Positions 27,331 to 38,091 are shown, counted from the stretch's first letter. The stretch: DNA of 64,000 nt from an uncultured Rikenella sp. (GCA_947627885.1 CANQXP010000003.1:1-64000); one strand, 5' to 3'. Made by a program: numbers and translations. Notes: generated from the letters alone by a model not told the origin.

Positions 27331-29889
27331 CTATTCCGGAATAATCTCGAAGATCTCCACATCCCCTTCCAGCTCCATTTTCGCCGCGCCTTTGGCAACG
27401 GTTATCTGGAAGAACGGAGCGTCGATGGCCGTTTCTGAGACTACCGTCCCTTTTGCATCGAGTTGCCTGAGCTTCGGTTGGGCCGAGGGGCTGGTTTTCA
27501 GCAGCAGGGTATATCCCGTGGTATTCGCAGGGATTTCAAAAGAGAGTACGCCGCTGTTGATAAAAGAGGTGCCCGGATTCCTGTCGAAAGCATAAAGCGC
27601 TTTTGCCGCCAGCGAGTCCGCCACATCGATGCGGAAACCGAGCTTTTCCGCACTGACCGGATTGACTTCGAACGACCGGATCGCGGCCCAGTTCGTTTTG
27701 GACGACTTGAGTCGCTTGAGCCGCACATACCGCGCCTTCACCGGATCGCCCGCCCAGCGGATGACATATTGCTTCACGAGGCTGTCGGTGAGCGGCAGCC
27801 ACGTATGGCCGTCCGCCGAATATTCGAGGATGGCATGGTCGAAATAATCCACATCGTCCTTCGAATTACGCCCCTGGAGGATGTTGACCTCCGACACCTC
27901 CCGCACGCATCCCAGGTCGGCGCCGATCCAGCTCCTGCCGTTCTGCGATACTCCGGACGTATAGAAGGTCGTGGAATCGTTGTCGAACATCAGTTTCGCC
28001 TGCGGAGTCCCCAGGTTGCGGAACGAGCCTATACCTTTATAGGAAGCCGGTACGGTTCCGGCGATCTTGGTATAGAACGCCGCCAGAATGTCATCCATCG
28101 TATGCTCGTAGAACGGCTGGAGCTTCATCGTTCCCGATTTGTGGGCGTTGTACGCCTTGCGGTCGTCCTCGCTCATCAGGTTCTGCACATAGGCCGCCCA
28201 TAGCGCCGAATCGTCACCTGTTTCGTACAGCTTGATGATCTCCAGGGCTTTCCGTCCCCGCGTCCCCAGCTTGCCGAATTCGACCAGCCACGGGCGCAGC
28301 TCATTCAGCAGCTCTGCGTTTTTGCATCCCGCTTCCATTTCGGCCGGAACTTTCTCAATCTTTTCGAACTCTTTCAGCAGGGCGTCGTACTGCTCCGGGG
28401 TGTAATTCCCGATGCGGAACGTTTCGGTTTCCCACGACTCCGCCCGCCGGTAGCCCGTTTCCGTGTCGCACGAGTGGATCGCGAACGTCCGGTATGCATC
28501 TTTTACCTCCGGCGCCAGCTCCACGATCCCGCGCTCCCAGTTGTCGATCGGGTTATAGGCACCGATATTCCAGGTGTAGTCCGCCACCCCGTACAAAGCC
28601 AGTTTCGACGCCTCGCCGTGCTCCATCGGGTTGCTCACCAGCCCGCTGACATTCTCCGCCGTCAGCGTCGTGTCGAGGCCGTAGACCGGCCCCTGCATCA
28701 CGATATGGCGCACGTAGTCCGTCACCGGATAGTTCCACCAGAAGAAAGCCGGCCGTTTGATCCGGGAGTTGACCCAGTCCAGCGTCTGGCGGGTCATGTC
28801 GGTGCATACGGCATCCCCCGTCCAGAACACCTCGACCGACGGGTCGAGCGTGTTGCCGTAGACGACCAGACTGCCTTTCGGTGTCGGATTGGCCCACAGT
28901 TTCGTGTAGTCCGTCGGGCAGACGACCAGCGGGTTCACGTCCCCCTTCGCCTTCACGAACTCCTTGTTGAGTCGGTTCAGCAGCTCCGTTTGTTTGACCG
29001 GATCGGTTCCCTCGCCCGAAATGTCGTCGAAGAAGATCGCGAACGAGCGCACGCCCAAGTCGTACATCATCTCGAATTTATGAACCAGGTTGTTGTAGTC
29101 CTCTTCGTTCCACTTGATATCCTGCCCCGGGTGGATCGCCCAGAAGAAATCGACGTAGTTGCGGTTGCAGGCCTCCACCAGCTCGCGGATATTCCGCGCC
29201 TCCTTTTCCGGATAGGGCAGCCGCCAGTTGGGGGAGCTGTGGTATGGATCGTCTTTGGGACCGTATAGGTAACTGTTCATCTTGAACCGGCCGTAGAAGT
29301 CGATCAGTGAGAGCCGCACCTCATGCGGCCACGGCGTGCCGTAGAAACCTTCGACTACGCCCCGCAGGGGGAGATCCGGATAGTCGTTGATCTCCAGGTA
29401 GGGAAGCGTGAGGTTTTCGGCGATCGGGCTCTCGGCGATCTGCCAGAGCGTCTGGATGCCGTAGAAAGCCCCTCGCTCGTCATATCCGGTGATGGCGATC
29501 CCTTTCTTGCCGATGCTCAGCGCATAAGCGCCCGAAACTTCTTTCACACCGGCCTTGGCGGCGGCTTCCGGGCCGAAGTCTATGGTGAGTTTCACGCCTG
29601 TTTTCCCCGCGGTGACGAACCCAAGGTCATTGGAGAATTTCCCCTGTTTGTCGATCAGCCGTATCCCTTGGGAGTAGTCCAGCCTGCCGTCGTCATAGAT
29701 ATTCAGGCGGTGTGGTGTCGGATTGATGATGAGTCCTTTGTGGTCCAGTTTTTTTCCGGGTACCATCAGTACGTCCTGCGCTTCGGATCGCTGCGAGGAG
29801 AGGTCGAAATTGCTCTCCTGGGCCGAAAGGGTGCCGCAAACCAGAATGCCGGCGGCCAATGCTGTCAGTAAATTTTTCTTTTTTGCCAT
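27331..29889 (-). CDS. GH84 beta-N-acetylglucosaminidase (O-GlcNAcase-like)
   Basis: GVVEGFYGTPWPHEVRLSLIDFYGRFKMNSYLYGPKDDPYH; FFDDISGEGT. Confidence 0.93.
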   Translation of the reverse strand: MAKKKNLLTALAAGILVCGTLSAQESNFDLSSQRSEAQDVLMVPGKKLDHKGLIINPTPHRLNIYDDGRLDYSQGIRLIDKQGKFSNDLGFVTAGKTGVKLTIDFGPEAAAKAGVKEVSGAYALSIGKKGIAITGYDERGAFYGIQTLWQIAESPIAENLTLPYLEINDYPDLPLRGVVEGFYGTPWPHEVRLSLIDFYGRFKMNSYLYGPKDDPYHSSPNWRLPYPEKEARNIRELVEACNRNYVDFFWAIHPGQDIKWNEEDYNNLVHKFEMMYDLGVRSFAIFFDDISGEGTDPVKQTELLNRLNKEFVKAKGDVNPLVVCPTDYTKLWANPTPKGSLVVYGNTLDPSVEVFWTGDAVCTDMTRQTLDWVNSRIKRPAFFWWNYPVTDYVRHIVMQGPVYGLDTTLTAENVSGLVSNPMEHGEASKLALYGVADYTWNIGAYNPIDNWERGIVELAPEVKDAYRTFAIHSCDTETGYRRAESWETETFRIGNYTPEQYDALLKEFEKIEKVPAEMEAGCKNAELLNELRPWLVEFGKLGTRGRKALEIIKLYETGDDSALWAAYVQNLMSEDDRKAYNAHKSGTMKLQPFYEHTMDDILAAFYTKIAGTVPASYKGIGSFRNLGTPQAKLMFDNDSTTFYTSGVSQNGRSWIGADLGCVREVSEVNILQGRNSKDDVDYFDHAILEYSADGHTWLPLTDSLVKQYVIRWAGDPVKARYVRLKRLKSSKTNWAAIRSFEVNPVSAEKLGFRIDVADSLAAKALYAFDRNPGTSFINSGVLSFEIPANTTGYTLLLKTSPSAQPKLRQLDAKGTVVSETAIDAPFFQITVAKGAAKMELEGDVEIFEIIPE

Positions 29890-30098
29890 TTTTTAATGAA
29901 TCGTGTGTTGCGAATTTGCCGGATGCTTCCTGCGCTCGGCTTGTTTTGCACAAGATAGCATTTTAATCCGGTCTCCCCATCACGATTCGCTCCATTTTGC
30001 CGTAATATCCTGACAGGCATAATTATGCAAACCACCCTGAATTACGCTCTCAAGAAAATGAAATAAGCATGCAATCAGCCGATTACATGCTTATTTCG

Positions 30099-30181
30099 TA
30101 CTCCGGGCGGGACTTGAACCCGCACAGCCTAATGGCCAAAGGATTTTAAGTCCTTCGTGTCTACCATTCCACCACCGGAGC
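30099..30181 (-). tRNA. tRNA-Leu(TAA)
   Basis: Minus-strand cloverleaf GCTCCGG..CCGGAGT, anticodon loop CTTAAAA, long variable arm. Confidence 0.93.
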
Positions 30182-30367
30182 CCAACTTGCGACGTGCCCT
30201 TGTTGAGCACAGTTTATTCCCCGCCACGAAGATAGCTATTCCGGCCTGAACCCGCAAATTTATTTCCCGCAGGGCCGGCCTATACCAAGGATGCCTGCCT
30301 GACCGTTTTTAGTATAAATCGTTATCTTTACCCACAGGAAACCGAATAAAACCCTACGATAGTTAAA

Positions 30368-32878
30368 ATGAGAAAGAAAAGTTATCTGTTCCTGGCGATG
30401 GGCCTGCTGTGCGTGAGTGCGCTGTCGGCGCAGGTGCGACGCGAGTTCCTGTTGGAGAAAGGCTGGAAATTCACCCGCACGGACGATTCGCTGGCCAGCG
30501 GCATTACGTTCGACGACCGCGGATGGCAAACGGTCACCGTGCCGCACGACTGGGCCATCTACGGGCCGTTCAACCCGAATAACGACAAGCAAAACGTGGC
30601 CATCGTTCAGGACGGGCAGGTGGAGCCGAGCGAACACGCCGGACGCACCGGGGGGCTGCCGTTCGTCGGGACGGGCTGGTACCGGACGAAATTCAGCGTG
30701 CCGGAATTCGCCGGCAAGAACGATAAACGCGTCACCGTGCAGTTCGACGGGGCGATGAGCGGGGCGCAGGTGTGGGTCAACGGCAAAAAGGCGGGGGAGT
30801 GGCCGTATGGATATAATACTTTCTATTTCGACGTTACCCCCTACCTGAATGCCGACGGCGAGGACAATGTCCTGGCGGTGCGATTGGAAAACCTGCCCGA
30901 ATCGTCGCGCTGGTATCCGGGGGCGGGGCTGTACCGCAACGTGCATGTGATCGTCAACGAAGGGGTGCATATCCCGGTGTGGGGTACTTATGTGACCACT
31001 CCGGTGGTGAACGACCGTTTCGCTAAGGTGAACCTGAAAACGGAGGTGGTGCTTCCGGAGGGCTTCGAACCGAACCGTTACCGGTTGGTGACGGAGATCC
31101 TGGACAGCGCGGGGCGTGTGGTGACGGGCGTTACCTCCAAACTCGGCGAATACGACGAAGGCGTATTCACGCAAGAGATGATCGTGGACGATCCGATGCT
31201 GTGGGATCTGGACAATCCGGTGCTTTACACGGCGGTGTCGAAACTCTACGAGGGCAACGACCTGAGGGACGAATACAGCACGCCGTTCGGTATCCGGACG
31301 ATTGAAATTCGGTCCGACGACGGGTTCTACCTGAATGGCAAAAAGACCGTTTTCAAAGGGGTGTGTAATCACCACGACCTGGGGCCGCTGGGCGGTGCGG
31401 TCAACGAAGCGGCCATCCGCCGGCAGGTGCGTATCATGAAGGATATGGGGGCCAACGCGATCCGCACCTCGCACAATATGCCGGCCCCGGAGCTGGTGCG
31501 GGCCTGCGACGAGATGGGGATGATGCTGATGGTCGAGACTTTCGACGAATGGAAATCGCCGAAGTGCCAGAACGGCTATAACCGCCTGTTCGACGACTGG
31601 GCCGAGAAAGACCTGACCAACGTGATCCGCCATTACCGCAACAATCCGAGCGTGGTGATGTGGTGCATCGGCAACGAGGTGCCGGAGCAGGGGATGGAGC
31701 ACGGGGCCAAGATCGCCCGCTGGTTGCAGGACATCGCCCACCGCGAGGACCCGACGCGTCCGGTGACGCAGGGGATGGACAATCCGGGGGCGGTCATCAA
31801 CAACAACTTTGCGGCGGTGATGGACGTGGCGGGCTTCAACTACCGGCCGTTCATGTACCCGGAGGACTACCGGAAGCTGCCGCAGCAGATTATTCTGGGC
31901 ACCGAGACGGCTTCGACCGTCAGCTCGCGCGGGGTCTATAAATTCCCGGTGGTACGGGCGGCAATGAAGACCTATCCGGATCATCAGGCTTCTTCCTATG
32001 ATGTGGAGCACTGCGGCTGGTCGAACCTGCCGGAGGACGATTTCATCCAGCACGAGGATTTGCCGTATGCGATCGGGGAGTTCGTCTGGACGGGCTTCGA
32101 CTACCTGGGCGAGCCGACGCCGTACTACACCAACTGGCCGAGCCACAGTTCGCTGTTCGGGATCGTCGATCTGGCGGGGATACCGAAAGACCGCTATTAC
32201 CTCTACCGCAGCCACTGGAATCCGACTGAGGAGACGTTGCATATCCTGCCGCACTGGACGTGGCCGGAGGAACGTATCGGGGATACCATCCCGGTGTTCG
32301 TCTATACCAATTACCCGATGGCTGAACTGTTCATCAACGGGATGAGCCAGGGTATCCGTGCGAAAGACAAAGATGTGAAACTCGAAGGGTCATACACCCC
32401 GGAGGCGCAGAAGTCGTTCGAGCGTCAGAAGCGTTACCGGCTGATGTGGATGGACACCCGGTACGAGCCGGGGACGCTGAAGGTCGTGGCCTACGATTCG
32501 ACCGGCAAAGCGGTGGCCGAACAGGAGATACATACGGCGGGCAAACCTCACCATATCGAATTGACAGCCGACCGGACGGTGCTGGATGCGACCGGCAAAG
32601 ACCTGTCGTTCATCAACGTGCGGGTGGTGGACAAGGACGGGAACTTGTGCCCGGACGATACGCGTGAGATCAGTTTCCGGGTCAAAGGGGCGGGGAGTTA
32701 TCGCGCTGCGGCGAACGGCAACCCGGCGTCGCTGGAGCTGTTCCACCTGCCGCAGATGAAGCTGTTCAGCGGCCAGCTGACGGCCATCGTGCAGAGCGGG
32801 GAACAGCCGGGCGAGATTGTTTTTGAAGCGACGGCGCCGGGCGTGAAGGGGGCGAAGCTGACGTTGCAGAGCAGATAA
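30368..32878 (+). CDS. Glycoside hydrolase family 2 (beta-galactosidase-like, with C-terminal DUF4982-like region)
   Basis: VPHDWAIYGPF; GVCNHHDLGPLGGAVNEAAIRRQVRIMKDMGANAIRTSHNMPAPELV; VMWCIGNEV. Confidence 0.93.
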   Translation: MRKKSYLFLAMGLLCVSALSAQVRREFLLEKGWKFTRTDDSLASGITFDDRGWQTVTVPHDWAIYGPFNPNNDKQNVAIVQDGQVEPSEHAGRTGGLPFVGTGWYRTKFSVPEFAGKNDKRVTVQFDGAMSGAQVWVNGKKAGEWPYGYNTFYFDVTPYLNADGEDNVLAVRLENLPESSRWYPGAGLYRNVHVIVNEGVHIPVWGTYVTTPVVNDRFAKVNLKTEVVLPEGFEPNRYRLVTEILDSAGRVVTGVTSKLGEYDEGVFTQEMIVDDPMLWDLDNPVLYTAVSKLYEGNDLRDEYSTPFGIRTIEIRSDDGFYLNGKKTVFKGVCNHHDLGPLGGAVNEAAIRRQVRIMKDMGANAIRTSHNMPAPELVRACDEMGMMLMVETFDEWKSPKCQNGYNRLFDDWAEKDLTNVIRHYRNNPSVVMWCIGNEVPEQGMEHGAKIARWLQDIAHREDPTRPVTQGMDNPGAVINNNFAAVMDVAGFNYRPFMYPEDYRKLPQQIILGTETASTVSSRGVYKFPVVRAAMKTYPDHQASSYDVEHCGWSNLPEDDFIQHEDLPYAIGEFVWTGFDYLGEPTPYYTNWPSHSSLFGIVDLAGIPKDRYYLYRSHWNPTEETLHILPHWTWPEERIGDTIPVFVYTNYPMAELFINGMSQGIRAKDKDVKLEGSYTPEAQKSFERQKRYRLMWMDTRYEPGTLKVVAYDSTGKAVAEQEIHTAGKPHHIELTADRTVLDATGKDLSFINVRVVDKDGNLCPDDTREISFRVKGAGSYRAAANGNPASLELFHLPQMKLFSGQLTAIVQSGEQPGEIVFEATAPGVKGAKLTLQSR

Positions 32879-33045
32879 ACTTTGCCGAATCGTATGAAAA
32901 TCCCTGTGCGGCGATGCCGTGGAGGGATTTTTTATGCCGTGAAACGGACGGTAAAATATACCGAAAAGCCAAATCGGCTTTCAGGGTGAAATATCCTGCG
33001 GAAACTGTTGGCTGTGTCACGGGCTTTCCTTATTTTCGGTCAGTC

Positions 33046-33738
33046 ATGCAGGTACCCGATTCGACATACCCGATCCACATCTACGTCCTGGAGCTGGAGG
33101 ACGGTTTCTGGTATGTGGGCAAAACCCATTACCCGGATTCGCGCTACTGGCAGCACACGCACGGCAAGGGAGCCGAGTGGACGAAGCTGCACAAGGTGGT
33201 TCGCTGCGTGACGCGGCAGGTGTTCTACGTGGAGACGGAGTACGACGAGGACAAGTACGAGAACCTCACGACCATCGAGTGGATGGAGCGGGAGGGGTGG
33301 CGGCAGGTGAGGGGAGGGCAGTGGTGCGAAGTGTCGGAGGAGAAGACGCTGAGGAAACTGCACCGCTGCGGCTATTTCAAACAGGTCAAAGCCTCCCGGC
33401 AGGAGTTCGCTCCGCAGTCGCTGGTGAGGTATGTGCTGGAATTGAAGGAAGGGAAATATTTCGTCGGTTACACGCGCGACCTGAAACGCACCCTGCGTAA
33501 GCACGAGTACGGCCGGGGCACGGAATGGACGAAAAAGTACAAACCGTTGGGATTGGTGAGTGCCGAACCGTTCGAAACGCCGAGCGGGGCGATCCGCAAC
33601 CGGCGGGATGTCGATCCGGTGGTGATCGACTGTTTCCGTCGTTACGGTTGCGAGAATGTGCGCGGCGGTTCGTTTTCGGCCGTGGACGAGGACGCACATC
33701 TGGAGGCCCTGATCAAATACGGCGTGGAACTCGATTAA
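33046..33738 (+). CDS. Tandem GIY-YIG-like domain protein
   Basis: Two copies: IYVLELEDGFWYVGKTHYPDSRYWQHTHGKGAEWTKLHKVV and RYVLELKEGKYFVGYTRDLKRTLRKHEYGRGTEWTKKYKPL. Confidence 0.65.
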   Translation: MQVPDSTYPIHIYVLELEDGFWYVGKTHYPDSRYWQHTHGKGAEWTKLHKVVRCVTRQVFYVETEYDEDKYENLTTIEWMEREGWRQVRGGQWCEVSEEKTLRKLHRCGYFKQVKASRQEFAPQSLVRYVLELKEGKYFVGYTRDLKRTLRKHEYGRGTEWTKKYKPLGLVSAEPFETPSGAIRNRRDVDPVVIDCFRRYGCENVRGGSFSAVDEDAHLEALIKYGVELD

Positions 33739-33943
33739 TGCCTCTTTCGATCGGCTCTGTTTCGTTTTTCGGACGACTGTCGGAAATGGAAGGGGCCAGT
33801 CTCGCAAAACGCACTTCGAATACTTTCAGGATTCAGGAATAGGCACGGTAAACCAGTGTTTTACGCTTTTTCAGCCACGGTTTGCCGAGGGTTTCTTGTC
33901 ATCTTTGACAGTGGATTACAGTCACTAAAAAGGAGGACAGGAA

Positions 33944-34519
33944 ATGAAAAAAATGGGTTTTGTCAGGTATCGTCCGGCGGCGGCCGAGCTCCGCGCGGCG
34001 ATAGAAAGATTGGCGGCCTGCGGCGTGGCCGAAGCCGATATCCTGGTGGGTGCGGACATTCGGGAGTGCTGGCAGGCGCTTGCGGCCGGCGACACGCTGG
34101 TGGTCGGTGAACTGACCGAAGTGTGCACCGATATCGTCAGCCTGCTGGCGTTGCTGAGCGAAATGGAAGAGCGGAATGTGGCTTTGCAGTCCATCTCGGA
34201 CCCGTGGCTGGATATGTCGCAGGGATCGCATGCGCGCGCCCGGCTGCTGAAAGGGTTGAACCGTTTCGGCTGGGACAGCCTCGCTATCGGGGTGAACGAA
34301 CGCGCCGCCGGGCAGCCGAGGATCCGCAAACGCGGCCGGCCTCAGGGTATTTCGGGCGAACGGCTTCGCAAATCCCAGACCGGAATGCTGCTCTACCAGC
34401 ATTCGGACCTGAGCGTGGCCGCCATCTGCGATATGATCGGCCTGGAGCAGCGGAGCTTCTACCGTTACCTGAACGCCAACAAAGAGGTGCCGCGTCGCCG
34501 CCGGCACGGCGAAGCATGA
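33944..34519 (+). CDS. Recombinase-like HTH protein with degenerate catalytic motifs (paralog of 2878-3510)
   Basis: FVRYRPAAAE at the catalytic position, GDTLVVGELTEVCTDIVSLLALLSEMEERNVALQSISDPWLD, KRGRPQGIS, HTH LSVAAICDMIGLEQRSFYRYLNAN. Confidence 0.6.
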   Translation: MKKMGFVRYRPAAAELRAAIERLAACGVAEADILVGADIRECWQALAAGDTLVVGELTEVCTDIVSLLALLSEMEERNVALQSISDPWLDMSQGSHARARLLKGLNRFGWDSLAIGVNERAAGQPRIRKRGRPQGISGERLRKSQTGMLLYQHSDLSVAAICDMIGLEQRSFYRYLNANKEVPRRRRHGEA

Positions 34520-34583
34520 CCGGGCGGGGTAACTGGCACTAATCTTGTTAAGAGATAGGCCGGTACTTTAAAACACGCCGGTT

Positions 34584-36320
34584 ATGGGAAAAAAAGTGGC
34601 AGACCAGCTGGTCGAAACGATCGAAAAGGCAGGGATCAAGCGGATCTATGCGGTTACGGGCGACAGCCTGAATGAAGTGAACGACGCGGTGCGCAGGCGC
34701 GGCACGGTGCAGTGGGTGCACGTGCGGCACGAGGAGGCCGGGGCTTATGCGGCTGCGGCGGAGGCCGAGCTGAACGGGATCGCCTGCTGCGCGGGCAGCA
34801 GCGGCCCCGGCCACGTGCATCTGGTCAACGGGCTGTACGATGCGAACCGGAGCAACGCCTCGGTATTCGCCATCGCTTCGACTTGTTCATCGACGGAATT
34901 CGGGACGAAGTACTTCCAGGAGACCGATACGACGAAATTATTCGCGGATTGCAGCGGCTACAACCAGCTACCCGTCACTCCGGTGCAGTTCTCGCGGATG
35001 ATCCAGGCCGCGTTGCAACATACCATCCAGAAAAAAGAGGTGGCCGTATTGGGCCTGCCCGGCGATCTGGCGGCCGCCAAGGCCGTCGAGGGGCCTACGG
35101 CCGCTTTCGCATTGCCGACCAAGGGTATTTACCGGCCGCAGGATTCGGAACTGCGGAGGTTGGCCGATATGATCAACTCGTCGGAGAGGATCACGATCTA
35201 TTGCGGGATCGGAGCGCGGGACGCTCACGACGAGGTGGTCAGACTGGCGGAGACGATCAAGGCTCCCGTCGGCTACAGTTTCAAGGCCAAAATGGCGATC
35301 CAGCACCACAATCCGTATGAAATAGGAATGACCGGCCTTCTGGGGCTGCCGTCGGCTTATGCCAGCATGCACAGTTCGGATCTGCTGATCCTGCTGGGCA
35401 CGGATTTCCCTTACGAATCGTTCATGCCGGAACAGTGCCGGATTGCGCAGGTGGACATACGGCCCGAACGGATCGGCCGCCGTGCCAAGGTCGATCTGGC
35501 CCTGGGAGGCGATGTGAAGGATACGCTGGAGGCTTTGTTCCCGATGATCCGGGCGAAGGAGAATGACGATTTCCTGATGGGGCAGTTGCAGGTTTATGAG
35601 AAGGTGAAGGAGCATATGGTTACGCTGGCCGAGAAAAAGGGCGGCGACTGCACCATTGCGCCGGAGTTCGTGACGGCCCTGATCGATAAGCTGGCCGACG
35701 AGGATGCGATATTCACGGTCGATACGGGGATGTGCTGCGTGTGGGGTGCGCGGCTGCTGGGCGCTACGGGCAAGCGGGAGATGCTGGGTTCGTTCAACCA
35801 CGGCTCGATGGCCAATGCCATGCCGATGGCGATCGGGGCGGCCTTCGCCCGGCCGGGACAACAGGTGGTGGCCCTGTGCGGCGACGGCGGTATCTCGATG
35901 CTGTTGGGCGACCTGGCGACGATCGTGCAGTATAAATTGCCGGTCAAGCTGGTCGTGTTCGACAACCGGGCTTTGGGGATGGTCAAGCTGGAGATGGAGG
36001 TGGCGGGGCTGCCTGACTGGCAGACGGATATGTATAACCCGGATTTCGCGGCGGTGGCTAAGGCGATGGGAATGGAGGGTTATTCGGTGAGCGCTCCGGC
36101 CGAGGTCGAAGGGGTGTTGAGGAAGGCGTTTGCCGCTGAAGGCCCGGCGTTGGTGCGTGTCTGCACCGATCCGAACGCGCTGGCGATGCCGCCGAAGATC
36201 GAGTTCGACCAGATGAAGGGTTTCGCTATTTCTATGGCCAAACTGATCCTGGCCGGGCGCAGCGAGGATGTGTGGGAAACGGCCCGGAGCAATATCAAGC
36301 ATATCTGGGGAATCCTTTGA
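34584..36320 (+). CDS. poxB: Pyruvate oxidase / quinone-dependent pyruvate dehydrogenase (ThDP enzyme)
   Basis: KVADQLVETIEKAGIKRIYAVTGDSLNEVNDAVRR..; ThDP motif GDGGISMLLGDLATIVQYKLPVKLVVFDN. Confidence 0.88.
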   Translation: MGKKVADQLVETIEKAGIKRIYAVTGDSLNEVNDAVRRRGTVQWVHVRHEEAGAYAAAAEAELNGIACCAGSSGPGHVHLVNGLYDANRSNASVFAIASTCSSTEFGTKYFQETDTTKLFADCSGYNQLPVTPVQFSRMIQAALQHTIQKKEVAVLGLPGDLAAAKAVEGPTAAFALPTKGIYRPQDSELRRLADMINSSERITIYCGIGARDAHDEVVRLAETIKAPVGYSFKAKMAIQHHNPYEIGMTGLLGLPSAYASMHSSDLLILLGTDFPYESFMPEQCRIAQVDIRPERIGRRAKVDLALGGDVKDTLEALFPMIRAKENDDFLMGQLQVYEKVKEHMVTLAEKKGGDCTIAPEFVTALIDKLADEDAIFTVDTGMCCVWGARLLGATGKREMLGSFNHGSMANAMPMAIGAAFARPGQQVVALCGDGGISMLLGDLATIVQYKLPVKLVVFDNRALGMVKLEMEVAGLPDWQTDMYNPDFAAVAKAMGMEGYSVSAPAEVEGVLRKAFAAEGPALVRVCTDPNALAMPPKIEFDQMKGFAISMAKLILAGRSEDVWETARSNIKHIWGIL

Positions 36321-36510
36321 TAGATCATGGAGCCGGGAGGCTGTGTTTGGCAATGCGGTACCCGCTTCCACCGGCGCGATCATCGTGAATCCCGGAGCCG
36401 GCAAAGAAGTAGTAGGGCGGAGCAGGTCGATTTGGGACAGTATGGTGCGAGTCGTAGAATCGCCGGCCTTTGCGCTGAAGCCGCTGGTCGGCAGGGAAAG
36501 ACCCTTTTTA

Positions 36511-36555
36511 AAGCCGCAGGGCCGGTTTCCAGACGGAAACCGGCCCTGCGTATGT
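36511..36555. terminator. Hairpin terminator between convergent genes
   Basis: GCAGGGCCGGTTTCC..GGAAACCGGCCCTGC. Confidence 0.75.
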
Positions 36556-36576
36556 TAATGAAAAAACGTCTTTACG

Positions 36577-37932
36577 CTATACGATCCCCTGGGCCAGCAT
36601 GGCGTTGGCCACTTTCCGGAAACCGGCGATATTTGCGCCTTTCACGTAGTTCACGTAGCCGTCCGGCTCGGTGCCGTATTCGACGCAGACCGAGTGGATA
36701 TTCTGCATGATCGAGTGCAGTTTGGCGTCCACCTCTTCGGGGCTCCATTTCAGCCGTTCCGAATTCTGGGTCATCTCCAGCCCGGATGTCGCCACGCCTC
36801 CCGCGTTGGAGGCTTTGCCCGGCGCATAGAGGAGCTTGTGCTGCTGGAAAGCATGGACCGCCTCCGGGGTCGAAGGCATGTTGGCCCCTTCGGCCACGCA
36901 GATGCAGCCGTTCGCGATCAGTTTGGCGGCGTCGTCCCCGTCCAGTTCGTTTTGCGTCGCGCACGGCATGGCGATGTCGCACTTCACGCCCCACGGACGC
37001 TCGCCCGCGAAGTATTTGGCATTCGGGTAACGTTCGGCATATTCGCTGATGCGCCCCCGGTAGATGTTTTTGAGCTCGAAAATGTAGTCCAGCTTGTCGG
37101 CGTCGATGCCCTCCGGATCATAGATGTATCCCGACGAGTCCGAAGCGGTCACCACTTTGGCCCCCAGCTGGGTCATTTTCTGGATGGCGTACTGCGCCAC
37201 GTTCCCCGAACCCGAAATGGCGACGACTTTCCCTTTCGGGCTGTCGCCTTTGGTGGCGAGCATCTCCTGTGCGAAGTAGCTCACGCCGTAGCCCGTGGCT
37301 TCCGGACGGAGCGGGCTGCCGCCCCAGTCCAACCCCTTGCCGGTGAAAGTGCCCGTAAATTCGTTCCGCAGCCGTTTGTACTGGCCGAACATGAAGCCGA
37401 TCTCGCGCGCCCCCACGCCGATGTCCCCGGCGGGCACGTCGGTGTCGGCGCCGATATGCCGCTGCAATTCGGTGACGAAAGACTGGCAGAAGCGCATCAC
37501 CTCGTTATCCGATTTTCCTTTGGGATTGAAGTCCGAACCGCCTTTGCCCCCGCCCATCGGCAGGGTGGTCAGCGCGTTTTTGAAAGTCTGCTCGAAAGCG
37601 AGGAATTTCAGGATGCTGAGATTCACGGAGGCGTGGAACCGCAGCCCTCCCTTGTACGGGCCGATGGCGCTGTTCATCTGTACCCGGAACCCGCGGTTGA
37701 TCTCCACTTCGCCCTTGTCGTTGACCCACGGCACGCGGAAGATGATCACGCGCTCCGGTTCGGCGATGCGTTCCAGCACCTTCATCTTCATCAGGACGGG
37801 GTTTTCGATAATATACGGTGCCAGGCTTTCCACCACTTCGTGGACGGCCTGGTGGAATTCCGGCTCGTTCGGGTTCTTAGCTTCGATGCGCGACATGAAG
37901 TCGCTGATGTACTGCTGCACTTGCTTTTCCAT
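36577..37932 (-). CDS. gdhA: NADP-specific glutamate dehydrogenase
   Basis: GPYKGGLRFHASVNLSILKFLAFEQTFKNALTTLPMGGGKGGSDFNPKGKSDNEVMRFCQSF. Confidence 0.96.
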   Translation of the reverse strand: MEKQVQQYISDFMSRIEAKNPNEPEFHQAVHEVVESLAPYIIENPVLMKMKVLERIAEPERVIIFRVPWVNDKGEVEINRGFRVQMNSAIGPYKGGLRFHASVNLSILKFLAFEQTFKNALTTLPMGGGKGGSDFNPKGKSDNEVMRFCQSFVTELQRHIGADTDVPAGDIGVGAREIGFMFGQYKRLRNEFTGTFTGKGLDWGGSPLRPEATGYGVSYFAQEMLATKGDSPKGKVVAISGSGNVAQYAIQKMTQLGAKVVTASDSSGYIYDPEGIDADKLDYIFELKNIYRGRISEYAERYPNAKYFAGERPWGVKCDIAMPCATQNELDGDDAAKLIANGCICVAEGANMPSTPEAVHAFQQHKLLYAPGKASNAGGVATSGLEMTQNSERLKWSPEEVDAKLHSIMQNIHSVCVEYGTEPDGYVNYVKGANIAGFRKVANAMLAQGIV

Positions 37933-38091
37933 CGGTTTTTTTTAGGTTTACGGTTTAAAATCTTTCTCCAAGTTGCAAAAATAGAATTCCGCGCGGGTTC
38001 TGCAACTTATTGTTTTGTTTTTAACATCACAGGTGAAATCCGAACGTATTTTGTCGTTCACATTCCACGGGCTTTGCCGTATCTTTGCGGC

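Noticed and set aside
30260-32254. 664-aa ORF on minus strand
   Set aside because: Antisense shadow of the GH2 gene; Arg/His-rich low-complexity translation typical of GC-rich opposite strands.
34968-36404. 478-aa ORF on minus strand
   Set aside because: Antisense shadow of pyruvate oxidase.
36694-38091. N-terminal 466 residues of ORF 36694-38475
   Set aside because: Antisense to gdhA; only the LrgA part from 38092 is real.
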